NCBI GenBank assembly: GCA_031216445.1
Contig: CM062213.1
Location: 2,195,001-2,259,000 of the forward strand
Reading direction: 5' to 3'
Length of the DNA stretch: 64,000 nucleotides
Source: Lateolabrax maculatus
Lineage: Eukaryota > Chordata > Actinopteri > Acropomatiformes > Lateolabracidae
Each line of letters begins with the position of its first letter. Position 1 is the stretch's first letter. A program made the translations under genes and the position numbers. The notes beneath the pieces are model-generated. The model did no database searches. It was given only the letters and a program-made list of their open reading frames with translations, and had not been told where the DNA came from. This document shows positions 46,843 to 61,845 of the stretch, piece after piece.

Positions 46843-49224
46843 CTGAGTGCGAGAGAGAGGGGGACAAAAAGACACAGGAGAGGATGATGATGATGACGAG
46901 GCACATTTACACATTACAGAACTGTTCCAGCTGAGGAGTCCCGTCTAAAGATCTAAACGAGCCGATAAGCATGGAACGATTACTGAATGGGCCCCTAGGC
47001 ACAGGGGCCAGTTAAAAGCAGGATTGTGTTCTCTTGTTCCTGATCAGTCTCTTAATATTGAGAATCTGCCAACTAAGTCCAACCCAGTATTGGTTTTTCT
47101 TTATTTTTCCTTCACATTACAGCTGCACTGCATACTTTTTCATTGAAATACAGTCAATTTAGTAATTTAGCAAGACAGCAGAACAGCTCTGCTTTTAGAA
47201 AGTAGAACCTGCATGTGAGGCTTTCTTTGTTGGTTTAATATCTTGTAGGAGGCACAGTGTGCTGTATTATTTAATACAACATATGTGCAGAGGAGAGTCT
47301 GTGTGGATCTGCTGTGGTAGGACAAGATTCAGACAGCCTCTCTTCATCTCCATTGTGAACCAGTGCAGCTTTGGGACTTCTGGTTCGCCTGTAAAATGTC
47401 ACCGATGGGTGGGGGTCCTTTCATGTGTGTGTCCCATTGTCTCATAACATGTCCACACTGATAAGGTGTAGGTCACATCTCAATAAAGATACTACTCATA
47501 AAGAAACAATCCAACTACTAAAAGTGCCTCTTACTGTCATTTTTAGACTTTAATATGTGACCATGATGCTGTAAACATAGTTTAAGTTTTTTTTATTTTT
47601 ATTTTAAGATTATGGATGATTAAAGGTGACAAAAAGCTTATTTAAAAACTTATAAAAATCCTTTGGGAAAATGATTAAAATCGCATGTTTAAAACAAGGC
47701 TTTTCCCAGCTGTATCCAACAAGGTTTGTAACTGGCAGCAGTCATCCTCTGTTCTTTGACACAGAAGATTGATAGATAGTAGAATTATCCTTGTGAAAAA
47801 GCACTGAGCGATATTATCACCAGCAGATGTTTGCTGGGAGATCAGGTGCAGCTCACCTGTCTGCTTTCTTGCGTCTGACCGAGAGTTTGCTGCTGGGTCT
47901 CCGTGTGCTGCACCGTCCACCTGAGCTCGGCCTGCGGCGACCGAGGGACACACTCCAGGAAGGTTGAATTTCCCTCCACACCGTACACCGTCTTCACCTC
48001 CACGGAGTCTGAATCTGACAGAGGGAAAAAAACAGAAATATATTCAGCACATCAAATGTGTTTGTGCCAAGACAAGAAATCTTCAGTATGTTAATATAAC
48101 ATATTAAACATGTTAACATTTTATAGAAACATCTTTTCTTTATTGTAATAATCATTACTGCCACCAAAACTGCAGTTACACCGTACCACCCCTAGAGTGC
48201 GTCCTACCTCTGCCTGCAGAACAGAATGGTAACCGAAGGTTTTTTTACCGTAGATTCTCAGTCAGAACTGTATATTGTTTGTATTATAATAGTTCAGGAA
48301 TATAACATGAGTTTTTTTCAAAAAAATAAAGTATGACTTATCAGAAAAGGCGACAAAATGAATGATAACAGTCCAATTTTAAAGAATGGCTAAAATGACA
48401 GTAGTGAAGACAGAGTGTCCCAACTCTACACTACATACTAACTCAATACAGTGTACTATATATACTACATACTGATTGTCTTGGTATGCTGTTTTTGCAG
48501 TTATGGTTTATACTAACAGGAAATTATACAATACATGTCAGATGTCAATCAAACTGCCAGTTAAAGTGTTTTTCAAAGGATGTTATAGTTATTTTTTATC
48601 GTTTTCTGTGGTGTCCACAAAGCAGTTTAATACTTTACAGAATTTATTTCATTTTCCTTTCATTTCCATTACCTTTTCTTGCATTGTGGGAAATAAGCAT
48701 CAATCAACTGCAAACTAAAAAGTATGTACTTTTATGCATACTGAGTGCAAACTCAACACCTGCTTACATTTAATACTTTTATTAAATAATGAATTAAAAC
48801 ATTTTTCTTTCCTAAGATGGATGAAATCTTGAGTCTCTTAAAAGATACATCTTGTACCATCATCTCCTAATTGGACCAAACAGATGTTTTACATTAAGAC
48901 TGTTTAATCACGTGTATATGAGTACATAAAGGGGATTTATGCAGATCCAAACAGATGTCCCACTGTGACGTTTTCCATTCCTTCCCCCGCGATGGCACTT
49001 TAAAATATGCCATCAATCACAGAGTGTATATGTAAGTGGAAATCTTCTGTTTCTTAGCACTTACAAACCAGGCAGGTTGTCCATTATGTAACCGGTGGCA
49101 CTAAAAATATTAAAAGAGAGACAGTTTATTCATATCAGACGGCGGAAATCCTTACCGTCCTCTGTGACTGGGCACTGACTCCAGGGGTCTCCGTACTTTA
49201 CATCCTGTCTCCGCGCCCGCCTGA

Positions 49225-49257
<33 letters not shown>

Positions 49258-52200
49258 TTAGAATATGTCTATTGTGTATAAGCTTGCAACTGTATTTACG
49301 GTTTTGTCGTAGCATGAAACGTTACTTTTTTCCGTTAATTTGAATTTAATACTTAAAATTCTTACTGAATATCTTATTACATTTACTTGTTTTATATCAC
49401 TTTGCTGTTTCATCTTATCTCTTTGATTATTATTCTCTGATTTATTGTCTGTATTGCTCTATAATGAACGAAAACACAGTAAAAATTATAATAATATAAC
49501 CTACACACTGTCTGTGAGCAGACAGTAGACTCATCAGTTAAACAACAGCTGACAGCAGCAGATAATGTAGTTGCCTTTAGATAAAGTTGTATAACAGCCT
49601 TAAATCCTCCTCCTCACTGTTGTTCCTGGGCTACTGCCGGCTCCTCGGGGGTGAAAATATGAAGCTACTGTGATTATGAATGAGGACACACGGAGCAAGC
49701 GCAGGCTATGAAAATACAGAGTGTTGTTTCAGCCTTGGTAAAGAGTGTTGTCATGTCTCCTTCTCCTTCTAGTTCGACCTCCCTCCGTCGTTTTCTGACC
49801 CTGCTTCCCTTCCCTGCACCCCCTTTCCTTTCTTTGCTTTTTGCCCATTAGACTGTCACATATCTAAATATCGCTCTACCCATTTATCTGTCATCCTTTT
49901 CGTCACTAACTGTCACTCTTTCCTTCGCTCATGAGATGCAGTTTTACAGTGAGTCTTTAGGATAAGGGAGGAAAAAATATAACAACAGCTGCTTTAATAT
50001 CTTAAAGAAACTCAGCAGTCGACCTTCTATGAAGTACCTGCCATATTAGTGACAAAATTAACGTTTCATGGTCATAATCAACCACAACTGTGTAATGTTT
50101 ATTTCAATATTATTCTTTCACATAACCTACAACTGTATAGTTGATGCACAATGGTCTTATTTTGCAATATATGCATGTTTGGCGTCAACTGAAGCTGTAC
50201 AGCTAGTGAGAAATCCATCCAATAGTTGTTGAGATATTTCAGTCTGGTGGACTGACTGACCATAGAAACGTCAGCACTGGCTGGGTGAATATCAGAAATA
50301 AGTTCCAGCGTCACAGTGTTTTAATATAAATATAACACTACCATTTGCTGACCACTGTGGCAGATACATAGATTAAAACTGTAACTCATCCTGACTCAAC
50401 CCCCACCCCCACCCCGTCGCTCTGTACCTCTTGCTGGTGGGGAAGAATCTGGAGCAGGTCTGTCCGTCCCAGGAGCAGTAGGGGTCCCGGGCCAGGCAGC
50501 ACCCAGCGCAGTCGGCCCCGTATAACTCACACCTCTGGAGCCCCAGCTGGGCCACGCCGAGCTCACTGGACACATACAACTGTTGCTGTGGAGGAGAGAG
50601 AAAAACACAGAGGTTCATTACATGTCTGTAGGTTCACCATACATCCTACTACTGTTACAACAAGGGAGAGGGAGATGAAACATGATGAAGGGGAGTCAGT
50701 CACTAAAGTTTAGGTCTTTGGGTTTGGAGCAGTAGAGATATATGATTAAATGAGACAAAAAAAGGGAAGAGTCTACTTTAAATGGGCTACTGAAGAGAAA
50801 ATGGGCCATAATCTTAGTTACTCCTTAAACTGTAAAGTATCTACTAGTAATGAATATGAGGAATACACAGACAGACACACAGAAGTCAGAAGACAGACAG
50901 AGCAACAGGCTGACAGATAGACCTACTCTCTTGGTTGACAGCTCCATGCTCAGGATGGGAGTGGGACTCTGCAGGATAAAGGGGAAAATGGATGGATTTA
51001 GAAACCTGCTGCATTACACAAAAACATACGAAATCGTTAAGTAACGGCAAAAATTAATATGTTGCATGACACTGCACAAATGGCATACAAACACACAGCA
51101 ATTCATAAACATGAAAGACTGTGAATATCTGTGCAATGGATGACAAAATCAATGCTTCTGCTGAATCAAGGAAAACACCCTAAACACCAAGACTACACAA
51201 ACTGTGTGCAGAGGAACCTGGAATAATTTAAGGAAGACGGGCAGCCCAAAAGTGATATTTCAGCCTTGCAGAGGTTGAGGAATGCCTCAGAGCTTCGTCA
51301 AAGGCTCTGGGGTCACGGCAGCCACTGAGATTAGAAATCTAACGAGGCTCTTTTCTTCCTTCAGAAGGTTAAATTACCTCACAGCTCCATTTTTCTAGCT
51401 CACTGACTTGTTTCTGCGTTTCACAAAGGGAGTAAATGACCCCTGACCACTCTGAGCGGAGGGGTCGAACTGAAGGAGGAGGGCGAGAGATAATGGAGAA
51501 TATGATAGAGGGCAGGGGAAAGAGGTATCTTTACAGTGATCTGGCTATCCTGAGTCCCGTCACAGCCAACAAACTGGCCAACCATTCCAGCGCCTCCACT
51601 TTGAAACCCAGTCAGGGGGCAAAGCGGCTCAAATCCAGCATTCAGGGGACAGAGAACTACGAAACAAACACCGCACTTTATCATACGGTTGTACAGTCAG
51701 CGTTGCCCTTGTCCCTGCTTTGTGTGGGGCGGGTGGAAATGGGTTAGTTCCTGTTTTAATCTCAGTTGTAAGTAAACAGACAATGTGCATCTGGCATCCT
51801 GTTTGTTTGTGGCTGTTTTCTGTCTTTCTTCCTTCCCTTCACCTGTGTTCGGTTTTAAAGCTCCCTCAGCCTTACATCCTCAGTCTCTTTTCTTTTTTCT
51901 CACTTCTTTTATTTCTTCTCCTCCACACGTTCTCGTCTATTTCTGTCTCTTCTCTTCTGTATGTCCCTATTTTGGCCTTTTTCCCTCATCTTTTTTCCTC
52001 CTCTCTCATCTTCCCTATTAGCTTATTTGCACAGAGGACCTTGGGAAATATGTGCCCTGCTATCTGTTTATCAAGTTATTCCAGACAAATATGTTCCATT
52101 GGAAACTACATGCGAAGACCCACGCAGCACGTCACATGGCTGGCAGATGGGCACTGGGAGACAAAACAAGCTCTGTGATTTTAGCCATAAAAGTCCTGTG

Positions 52201-53388
52201 TATCTACATGTGTGTTTGGCTGTGCAGTGGCACCTCTGAGCTTCTGTGGGATAATGTGAACACAAAAAATAAACCACAAGTGCCTTCCGGGTTGGTGCTA
52301 ACACCAAATGTGCCACTTCATATGAAAAGTCTTGTTTTTTGTTAACTTGTATTGAAGAAGAAACTGCCTCATCTGATCGTATGTTATATGAAGTACATGG
52401 TCAAAAGTAGCTGTCAGTCAGAAAGCTTCACTGATGGCTGCATCTCACCTGGAAGACAGTCAGCTCCTCTAGAATGATCTGCTCTGTGTCCCAGTTGTCT
52501 TTGCTGACTGACACTGCCTTCACCACCTTCCCATCATCTGGGGGGAAAATACGAGAAGAACATTTATTTAAATGTTAATACACACATGATGATACACTGA
52601 TGCACACTGGTGGAGTAGAGGCTCTTTTTGAACACCTACAAAAACCCTTAATTGCATAGGAAGTGATCAACAGTGATTGAAGAATGGGAGATGAGATTTT
52701 ACTGGTTTAATGGTTGGATAAATGAGCCGCAGGTTTCCAGTGACTCCTGCTGTGTGAATGTGTCCGTAAGTGTTGGTACCTCCAAACAGAACCTGAAAAA
52801 TGTATGTTGCTTTTGTTCTATACTTATAATACTTGGATTATAATAATACCTTTTATCATGTGACAGTAGCACAAATACAACTTGAATACACTAATTTCCA
52901 GTTATTCTACATTTCTGTCAAAAATATTTTCTTGACTTCCCAAAAGATTTGCCATTTTTTCCCATTGAACAACTTTCCTGAACAATATTAAGCCATTGCA
53001 CTTTTCCTACATTTTCTGATAGAAGCTCCTCAATGCTCCCAAGTGCATCACAGCACAGTCATTTGGGATTATTTCAGTTTATCGTTTTAGGAATGAGAAA
53101 AAAGTTTAGGAATGAGGAAAAGTGGATAAAATCTCCACTTCTGAAACTGTTATTAACTAATAACTGATTCATTTAAATGGATGCTGTAAACACGGTTAAC
53201 ATGACTTGAAGATACCATGGGTCTGGGTATTTCCTGACTTTTAGGGCAGTCTGTAACTGTTGCCATGGTAACGGAGGACACGTTCTATAGTGGTAGCTGT
53301 AGTAACGGAGGAATCCAGAAACCAAACGCACACATTGTAAGAAACCTCGGGGAGGATTTATGGGATTGTGGCTACAACAACTGCTACT

Positions 53389-53437
<49 letters not shown>

Positions 53438-55930
53438 CAGGATGCTTCCAGGGAACCTCATAAACCTCAGAGCTCTCACTGTGGGAAATCTGCTATGTGT
53501 GTGTGTGTTTGTGTGTTTATGCATGTGTGTGTCTACATATGAGTCTGTCAAACAAACCCACCCTACATGGACTAATGATGCACGTAGATGTCTGTGGCCA
53601 TCTGAGACCTTTGTAACATTTCAGAGTCAAGATAAAGTTTGGTAACGTCGTGTTTGTGCTCCTCTCTAAGTCTCAACCCAATAAGGCAAAAATAAATGTG
53701 AGAGAGACCACAAATCAGGAGTAAGTTCAAACCTGAAAAGAGCCCTAAAAGAGCACCTTTAAAAACGTTTTGTGTACTATACAAGTTCATCATTAAATAT
53801 TTCCAAAATATACAGAATCTAGTCTGTAAAAACTATTTGTGAGCCAAAGACGTACTCAGGGTTTATTCTGCAGCCAGCAGTTGGTTCACTTCCACAGCAT
53901 TTACAGTTTCACTGACATTTTAACATCAACAGGCAGTTGTGTTGTATGTAAGTAACTGTTAGATTACTGTTGTGTTTTACTTTTTTTCTTTTACTCTTGG
54001 GGACTCTATGTGTATGTTACTAGGTTACTAGATTGATAACTGTGTTATACTTCCTATGGGGCCTTAAAGTTGATCTTATTGTGGTCAAACAATTCATTTT
54101 TACAATATCGAATGGTGCAGACGGATCGAAATTCGCTTCCCATTCATTTCTATGAAGAATAGGGCGAGACACACTTGCTTCGCGACTGCTTTTTGACGCT
54201 CCTCCTCATGTATAGAAGTCAATGAGAAAATTAGACTACTGCTCACCTGATTTATTACCTCAGTAAACATTTTCCTAGTGAGCTTTTGGTCTCAGTCGCA
54301 AGTTTCAAGTCTTCTTCAGTACAGCAGGATGTTCATTTAGTAAATTATGGTCCCGTTTAGAAGAAAATAGACGATAAAGCAGCGTATGCTTTAGGGTGGG
54401 GCTACCTTGTAATTGACAAGTCGTTGGCAACCATAGCGACTGTCAATCAGGATAGCGCCAGCGCTGCCGTCTCGTCAATTCTGTTTCTAAAAAAAAACAA
54501 GAAGGTGACGGCCAAAAAAGCGAACTCGCGGCTTTAAAACAGCCGTCCACAAACCAACGGGTGATGTCACGGAAGCTACAAGAAACAAGTTCACTCACAC
54601 TGTAATACTCAACCAGTTCTGTATTGGTGGCCACTGAGGACTCCACTGGAGTCACATAGAGTTAACGTTTCTTTCTCAAGAGCACAGTAATGTTTAATGA
54701 ATGGGTGAGAGGGTTATAGAAATTCTCCAGTTTCCTGCTTTAAATACTTTCCTAAACATTTCTTGCTACTCAGTTTGAACTTTCACACTTGAAGCTCCAG
54801 GCTGAGGCTCCAGCGTGAAGGCCATTAGGTTTCCCCATCTGAATTATAATTAGCATGTCAGTTTTGACCTTGTGGTTAATATTTAGGACCTCCAGTTAGT
54901 GGAGGTCAGGGTTCGTCGCTCTGGGAAGCTCAGATTCATGGATCTGTCCCTCTGCATAACAAACACAGGAGCAGACGTCTTTCTTTTTTTTATCTGACAT
55001 TTTGAAACAGTTTTGTTGTCAAAATGTAATATAGGAGAATTTAAAAATATAAGACAGCTTTCTATAAGAAAGGGAAGTATGAGATGTAGACTTAAATAAG
55101 TAAATTTAGTTATAGAACCTCATCAAGAGCAGAAAAGACAAAAGATCAATGGACACAAATACAGACAAACAGGTGGGTCTTGAGTTACTTTTTAAAGGTG
55201 TTCACAGATCTCAAGTCCAATGGGAGCTCAGTGTCCTTTAGTTTTAAACCTGGAGCAAGGAACAACCAACAAACCCTGATCAGAGGACCTTAGAGTCCTG
55301 CAGGTGATCCAGGGCAGCTTTATAATTTTTTATTGAGTTTAGGCAGTTGGTTAAAACATTTTGAGGCTTAACTGTGATATATAATTGAATATCATCTGCG
55401 TAAAGTTTTAATGACATTGTTTAAAGATGCCATTTAGCTTCTTTAAGATAACAAAAAGTGGAGTTACAACAGCAGCATTAATAGGGAAGAACATGTGCTT
55501 AAAACTGAATTAGAAAGCCACAACTCAACCTAGTGCATGACCCCAGAGTGACCTGTAGACTTTTCAAAAGTATATTTTACTTTTAGAGTAAACCACCTCG
55601 ACGCAAGCACGTGGCTAAGCAGTGTAATACATAAAAAAGGGACATAGTCTACTATTACAAACCGCAACAAAAAAACGATCTGTCAGGCGGGAAGACAAGT
55701 CGAAAGACTCATCTTGGTCGTACGACGTGAAAATCAGACCACTTGAAAGAGCGGAAAGAACATTTATCAGGCAGGTAAATGTGCAGTTGATGGGGAGATG
55801 AGAGATGTTGGAGAGGAATCCACTTAGAGGAGACGTATGGAGCCGTGGCAGCACCTCTGGCCCCTCGGCCTGTCACCAGCAGTTAAATAACCTCCACCAT
55901 TAATCACACACACACACACACACACGCACA

Positions 55931-55963
<33 letters not shown>

Positions 55964-56102
55964 CCATTCACTGTCAAACACACACACACAAACACAGGAT
56001 CCCAAATACCTACATAAAGCTTCAGGGTTTCTCATGGACACACCAGGTTACTGCAGCTGTGACACACTCACACCTGCAAACACACAGCCTATGTGTGCAC
56101 GT

Positions 56103-56140
<38 letters not shown>

Positions 56141-59100
56141 TTACAAAGACCAGACATACTCAAGAACCCTTTCACCCTGTCAGAAGTGTTGCTTTGGGAT
56201 AAAACAGTCTCCGTTTTCCACCTTCAGAGGTACTTTAAAGTGATAATGAATGAATGTGGGATGTTTACACACAACAAATGAACAAATGAACCACACTCAG
56301 TCATCTGAAATGACATTTTAATGACGTGGTTTGGTTCAAATGATAAGTTGTGGAAAGATGCTGAAACTCTTTAGTCTCTTTTTGTCAGTTTGTTTCCTGT
56401 TGGTTTCTTGTCGACCTCGCTGCTTTTTTACTGGAAAAAATAAAGACCTGACAATTTTTGATTATTTAACAAAACGTATCTCTGTTTTGAAGGTATTCCC
56501 TGAACTCCTAAAGACTCTTCTAACCATCTGGATGAAACAATATTATGTTGTTTACAGGATAAGCAATATTTCTAACCTGTTTCTCAAGTTGTGACTGTAT
56601 TTCCTGTCCACAGAGCCAGGAATGACAACAGGTTATTTTGTTAGGAAATAAAAAACAATAGAAAGTGTCTCTACCTCAGTCCTAAACTCTTCATCTACTT
56701 TGTGGACACTCATTTTAGAAAACACCATAAACACGAAAATGTAATGAGTGAAGAAGACATTTGATTTGACAATTTACATGAATCAACATCACTCTGCCCA
56801 CAATTTCCACCATCTATTTACACTTCCAAGCCTCCATGTCTTCCACCACCACATCGATCAACATTAACCCTTGCTCTGTCCTCTATCTAATTTCTTTAAA
56901 ATCCCTTTTTGTTTTTATAAGAAAGCCTTTGTCAGTGTGCCTTCTTGCCATCCCATACGTCTTTCCTGTTTTCTTTCTTCCTTTGTTTTTCAGTTTTGTT
57001 TTTTCTCTGTCTGACACTTTGATCTGTTTTCTTTCCATTGCAGCAACTTTGTTGTTAAATAATATATATATTTAAGTATTTCTGGCACTCCAATGTCAGC
57101 TGAAAATTCAATTTCCTTTATTGTCTACAGTTCAACTGCTTTCATCTGCTACACTTCAAGGACAGTTCAACTGCTTTCAGTGCTTATTCATTTGACAGCT
57201 GGCATTTCCACTGCTTTCAACATGTAATATTCAAGACATTTAAACTTTCTTTTACCTCTTACAGTGTGTAAACCTAATACTTTCAGTGTAAGCACTCACA
57301 CTTTTATTTCTTCAGAAAATGTTTCCTTTTCTTTTCCATTAACATCTCCCTCTCCTCTTGCTTTCTCTCAGCTCCCTATCCCTCCCGCTCTTCGCTCCCC
57401 CCTCTTCCTCCTCCTCACCTGTGCCCAGGTGTAAGACATCGTAATGTCCGTCCTCGGCGTCCACCCTGTCCACCACGACCCTCTTTAACATGTAGGGTGC
57501 GTTGACCTGGGTCATGATGGGTTTCCCGCCCAGAGGCAGCACGGGCTCCCACATCAGCTGGTGCTGCCGCATGAAGCTCACCACCTCGTCTGGGAAGTCC
57601 TTGGTGGACTTGTGGAGGGCATCGTAGGTCTCGCTAGGACACTGAGGGACACGTCGGAGAGATGTTATGAGCAAAAAGGTCAATGAGTGTGTTGGGAGGC
57701 TGAACATCAAATCAAGGCGTTGCACAAAAGGTTTAAGGTTAGAGTTAAAACGTGCCATTAAAGAAAGGTTTTTGGGCAATTGTCCAGTGCTGCGGTCTAT
57801 CTGACAAGTAAAGAGGACATAAAGAAGATACCAAGATCATTCAGGTGGAACTTATATATGATTTTAACACCTGAGAATACACTATTCAGTTGTTCCCAAC
57901 TTGAGGAAGATAAACCTGAACATGTAGTAAGGGAGGATCAGGAAGTTGCTTTGATTACTTTCAGATTGTGTCAAAGCATATGTTGATTTGTAGAGAAAGC
58001 CACATGTTTCCCTTGAGGAAAGGATAACAAGAGAAAGATGGAAAGGGGTAAATGCAGAGCAGAAGAGGGAGATATGCTGGAGAGATGATATGAGGATTTA
58101 TGCACTGATGAACTTAATGAGAAAAGAAAGATGAAATGTGCAGCACAAAGAAGTGAGTTGAATTAGAGGAGTCAACAACATGGAAGCCATTACTTTCTGT
58201 GCAGCGGGTCAGTGATCAGAGGTTGTGACCAAAGCATCTCTGCGACTGTTTCATTTTGCTTTTAATCATTCTTCCTGACCCAAACCCCCCCACCCCATCC
58301 CTCCACACACACATGTACATACACAAACACTGACGTGGCTGACCTCTTCTGCAATCAACCACATGACACCAAACCCCTCCACGGAGGGGTGAATTCCCCA
58401 GCAGGGAGAATGAAATAACACCTGACACACTCAAACACTAAAACCTCGGTATTCCTGACAAGCTGAAGTTTCCCAGAGGAGTTCATCGCTGAGGTGTTAA
58501 ATCACCGGAGTTTAACCCTCTCACAGCTCCATCAGCTTGTTTTCATTACATGTGTTAATGTGTGTTTGGAGTCTGATCTCACAGGGAATAAATACATTAA
58601 AACATAAATACCATCCTGTCATCACTATATTTACAATTATTACGGACTGTGACAAGCGCCGTTCCCTATCTTTAAAGGGTCAGTTCACCCACTTATCCCT
58701 TGCAGAGAGTTCAGGTTTTATCTGCAAGGTTTAGCGATTTCTGCCTCTTACATTTCTGCCTCCATCTGAACACAATCGAGGTGAATGGAATTTAATTTAT
58801 GATGCTAAAAGCTAAGACTCTTCTCACACGATCTATTTCTTTGGTAGAAAGTGTAGCTCCAAGGAAAAACTACTGGAGACACAAAGCTGTTATACTATAT
58901 ACTATATACTTTTTTGAAGTGCACTGGGGTTAAAGGGATAAATGTGTCCCAACAAAAAATAAGTAAAATTTTCCCACCAAATTTTGGTGGGATATGATAA
59001 CAATGAGCAGTTTTTTTTGTTGTGAGAATACTTCGGTGTCCCTGTGTACTTACAGTGCCAGGTCTCGGGTAGGGGATGCGGCCCTTGTACTCCACCCAGC

Positions 59101-61806
59101 GATAGTCAGAACCTTCTTTGTGGGCAAACGGCCCGTTGAAAGCGGCACGGATAGACGCCATGGAGAACACACACACTGCTGAGCCCCGAAATATGGAGCT
59201 GCAGGAGAAAGAGGAGTGGTCGATGTTGGTTTGCATTTGAAAAGGTAGATGGTTTGAGGGAGAGAGGGGTTGAAGAGACAGATTAAGGGAGGGAGGGAGA
59301 GAGGGAGAGAAAGAGAGAGGAAAAAGCAGAACAATTAGAGAGAAGAAAGGGAAGATAAGGAGGAATACAATGGCAGAAAAAGGAGAGGAGGAAGAGAAAA
59401 AAATGTATTCACAATGTGATGCTGATGCTCCAAAACAAAAATGAAAGACAGAAAGGGACGAAAGAGTGAGAGAGAAAAAGGAAAAGATGAGGAGAAGGAA
59501 AAGAAGAAGAGGAGGGAGTGCTTTATCACATCAGGGTTACAATAACACAACCAGCTGGGCCTCTTCACCTCTGACCCCGACACCCACCCACACCCGACCT
59601 CTGACCCTCCACCCCGCTGGGCGTGCACGTGCCGGCCCGGCTACGAGCGTGCACGTGAAGGAGGAGGAGATCCTCCCAGTGCTCAGCTGCTCCTCTCACC
59701 CCGACTCACTGTCCAAAGACGTTTCCTTCCTTTGTGAAAGCAAACTTTTAAGGAAATTCATAAAAAGTTCCTTTTTTTAAATGTCTTTTCAAACTAAATC
59801 TGGTTGCTTATGCAAAACAAACAAAAAAGAAATACTTTAAATTTAATTCAATTAAAGGAATTTAGTATCCTCCACCAAAATGAACATCAGGCTACCAGGA
59901 CAGAGGACTCCAAATGGGAGAAAAAGCAGGTCTGGGATTCACAAATCAACTTTAATACACTCATTTCCATGGGTTTAATCCACGATTATCAACCTGCTCG
60001 TTCCAAACACGTCACTGCTAAACTACAGACTCCTAGTACACTTTGCATTAATTTATTGCTATAACAATGTTTTCATTAAATATATACATACTGGTATGAT
60101 TGTGTGGCTGAATGAGCTCTCACCTGGATGTACTGAAGACACCATAGATGGTCGGGTTCTGAGGGTCCTTGGTCTCCAGGACAAAGATGTCCTCTAGAAA
60201 AACAGAGAGATGGCTTTAAAATTCAACATTATGAATCAAATCAGAATCAAGTTTCTTATAATCTAAAGACATCTTGGTGTGAAGTGTCACATGTTGACAA
60301 CCATTCAATTACTAAGCCTCCAATTGTGTTTAGCGTTTGTACTGTCCATAATAACTGGAAATACGTGGCTTTCATTCTACATTGTTGTGAACTGACCTGC
60401 CTAATTTAATAAAAGAGAAAAGAATAAAAATAAATGGCCAAATGAGCACAAAGAATTATTCAAGAAGATTAAAAGGCCAACTGGGCATCGTCTGAAGGCG
60501 AGAAAAGACAAGGGAGGAGAAAAGAGGGAAGGAAAGGAGGGGACTCCAGGGAGGACAGCAGGGACATAATATCAAAAGGTCTGGTCAAGAGGGATTAATT
60601 GTGAGGGTGAGGGCGGTGAGAGGAAGAAGAAAGGAAGGAAAAGGAGGGAAGGGAACGAGTGTTACCGAGCTCATCGAACTGCGTGTCGACTCCAGACGGA
60701 CCGGGGACAGAGCAGACCAGCCTGGCTTTGAGGAAGGTGGTCCAGCGGTTGATCAGACTCCTCTTCCCCCCGACGTCATTCTGGATGGAGGGAGAGAAAA
60801 GAGAGGGAGGCGTGGAAGATGAAGAGAGGGTGGAGGACAAGGAGAAGAAAGGACGGGGAGAGGTGTAATGTTGTAATTCACAATCTTTCTGCCAAATTAC
60901 AGATGTACATTTAAATATAAAATGTCCTCACAACTGTCAAGTACTTTACTGAGGCACACATCTAAGGTACTTCTACTTTACTTTCCTGTATACTTTTATT
61001 TCATACTGTACTGTTGTATTTTTAATTACTTTTCTGAATCAACTAATTGTTTCAGCTGAATTTGTATAAACTGTTGGGTAGTTTAATTTATAACAAAACA
61101 TCATATTTTATCAACTCTTCATACGTTTTGTGTAAAAAAAATCTTAATTTGTAAGTAAAGCTGATAAATTAAGTGATTTAGTACTTTAGTACAGTAGTTG
61201 AGTAAATGTACTTTGTTACATTCACCACTGATGATGACACCCTCAAGCTCTGTCGTTTTTATACTTTAAATAACACATTTTGCATCCGTCTGGGTGTCTT
61301 CACCTTGCAGACTCGGGCCACGCGGCTGTACACCCTCTTGTCCCACTGCCCGGCCTCCACCGCCCTCTCCTTGAAGAAGAAGTAGACCTTGTCGTCGTCC
61401 GGACTGTGAGTGTCGGGGATGGAGAAGGAGCCCACGAACTCCGGCTCTGAGACGGAGACGGGACAGCGTTAGCAGTGTGTGTGTGTGTGTGTGTGTCAGT
61501 CAGTCACTGGTGTCTCCATGGTAACAAATCCATCAATGTAGAAGTCGATGATTATGAGAAAGGAGGAAAAAGTATAAGAAAGACAGAAATACATGTTGGG
61601 TGTTGGTGGTGGGTAGATTTAACACTTTCTGGTGTCAAAACTGAGCTCGTAATGGGCCTGGAGCTTCTCACCGTTGAGCCAGTTGTGATCGTAAGCTTCA
61701 GTCCGGATGTAATGTTGGCTGGTGCCCCAGACAGACGTGCGAAAGATCGCAGCATTGGCTCCCATGAAGTCTACAGAGGTGCCTGCATAAAGTTCACCAT
61801 CTGGGG

Positions 61807-61845
<39 letters not shown>

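Larger units (their letters stand above)
52538..57418. other. large semaphorin intron, repeats only
   Basis: 4.9 kb between the exon ending HLGT and the exon encoding DDGKVVKAVSVSKD. It contains CA microsatellites (53391-53434, 55905-55962, 56105-56136), an interspersed repeat (54085-54590) and a reverse-transcriptase remnant (55258-55425). No missing exon is needed: the protein reads through in phase. Confidence 0.8.

Noticed and set aside
51436..52345. Cluster of overlapping open frames in the semaphorin intron
   Set aside because: Short, in several frames, pyrimidine-rich low-complexity sequence, no conserved motif and no splice partners; the semaphorin reads in phase without them.
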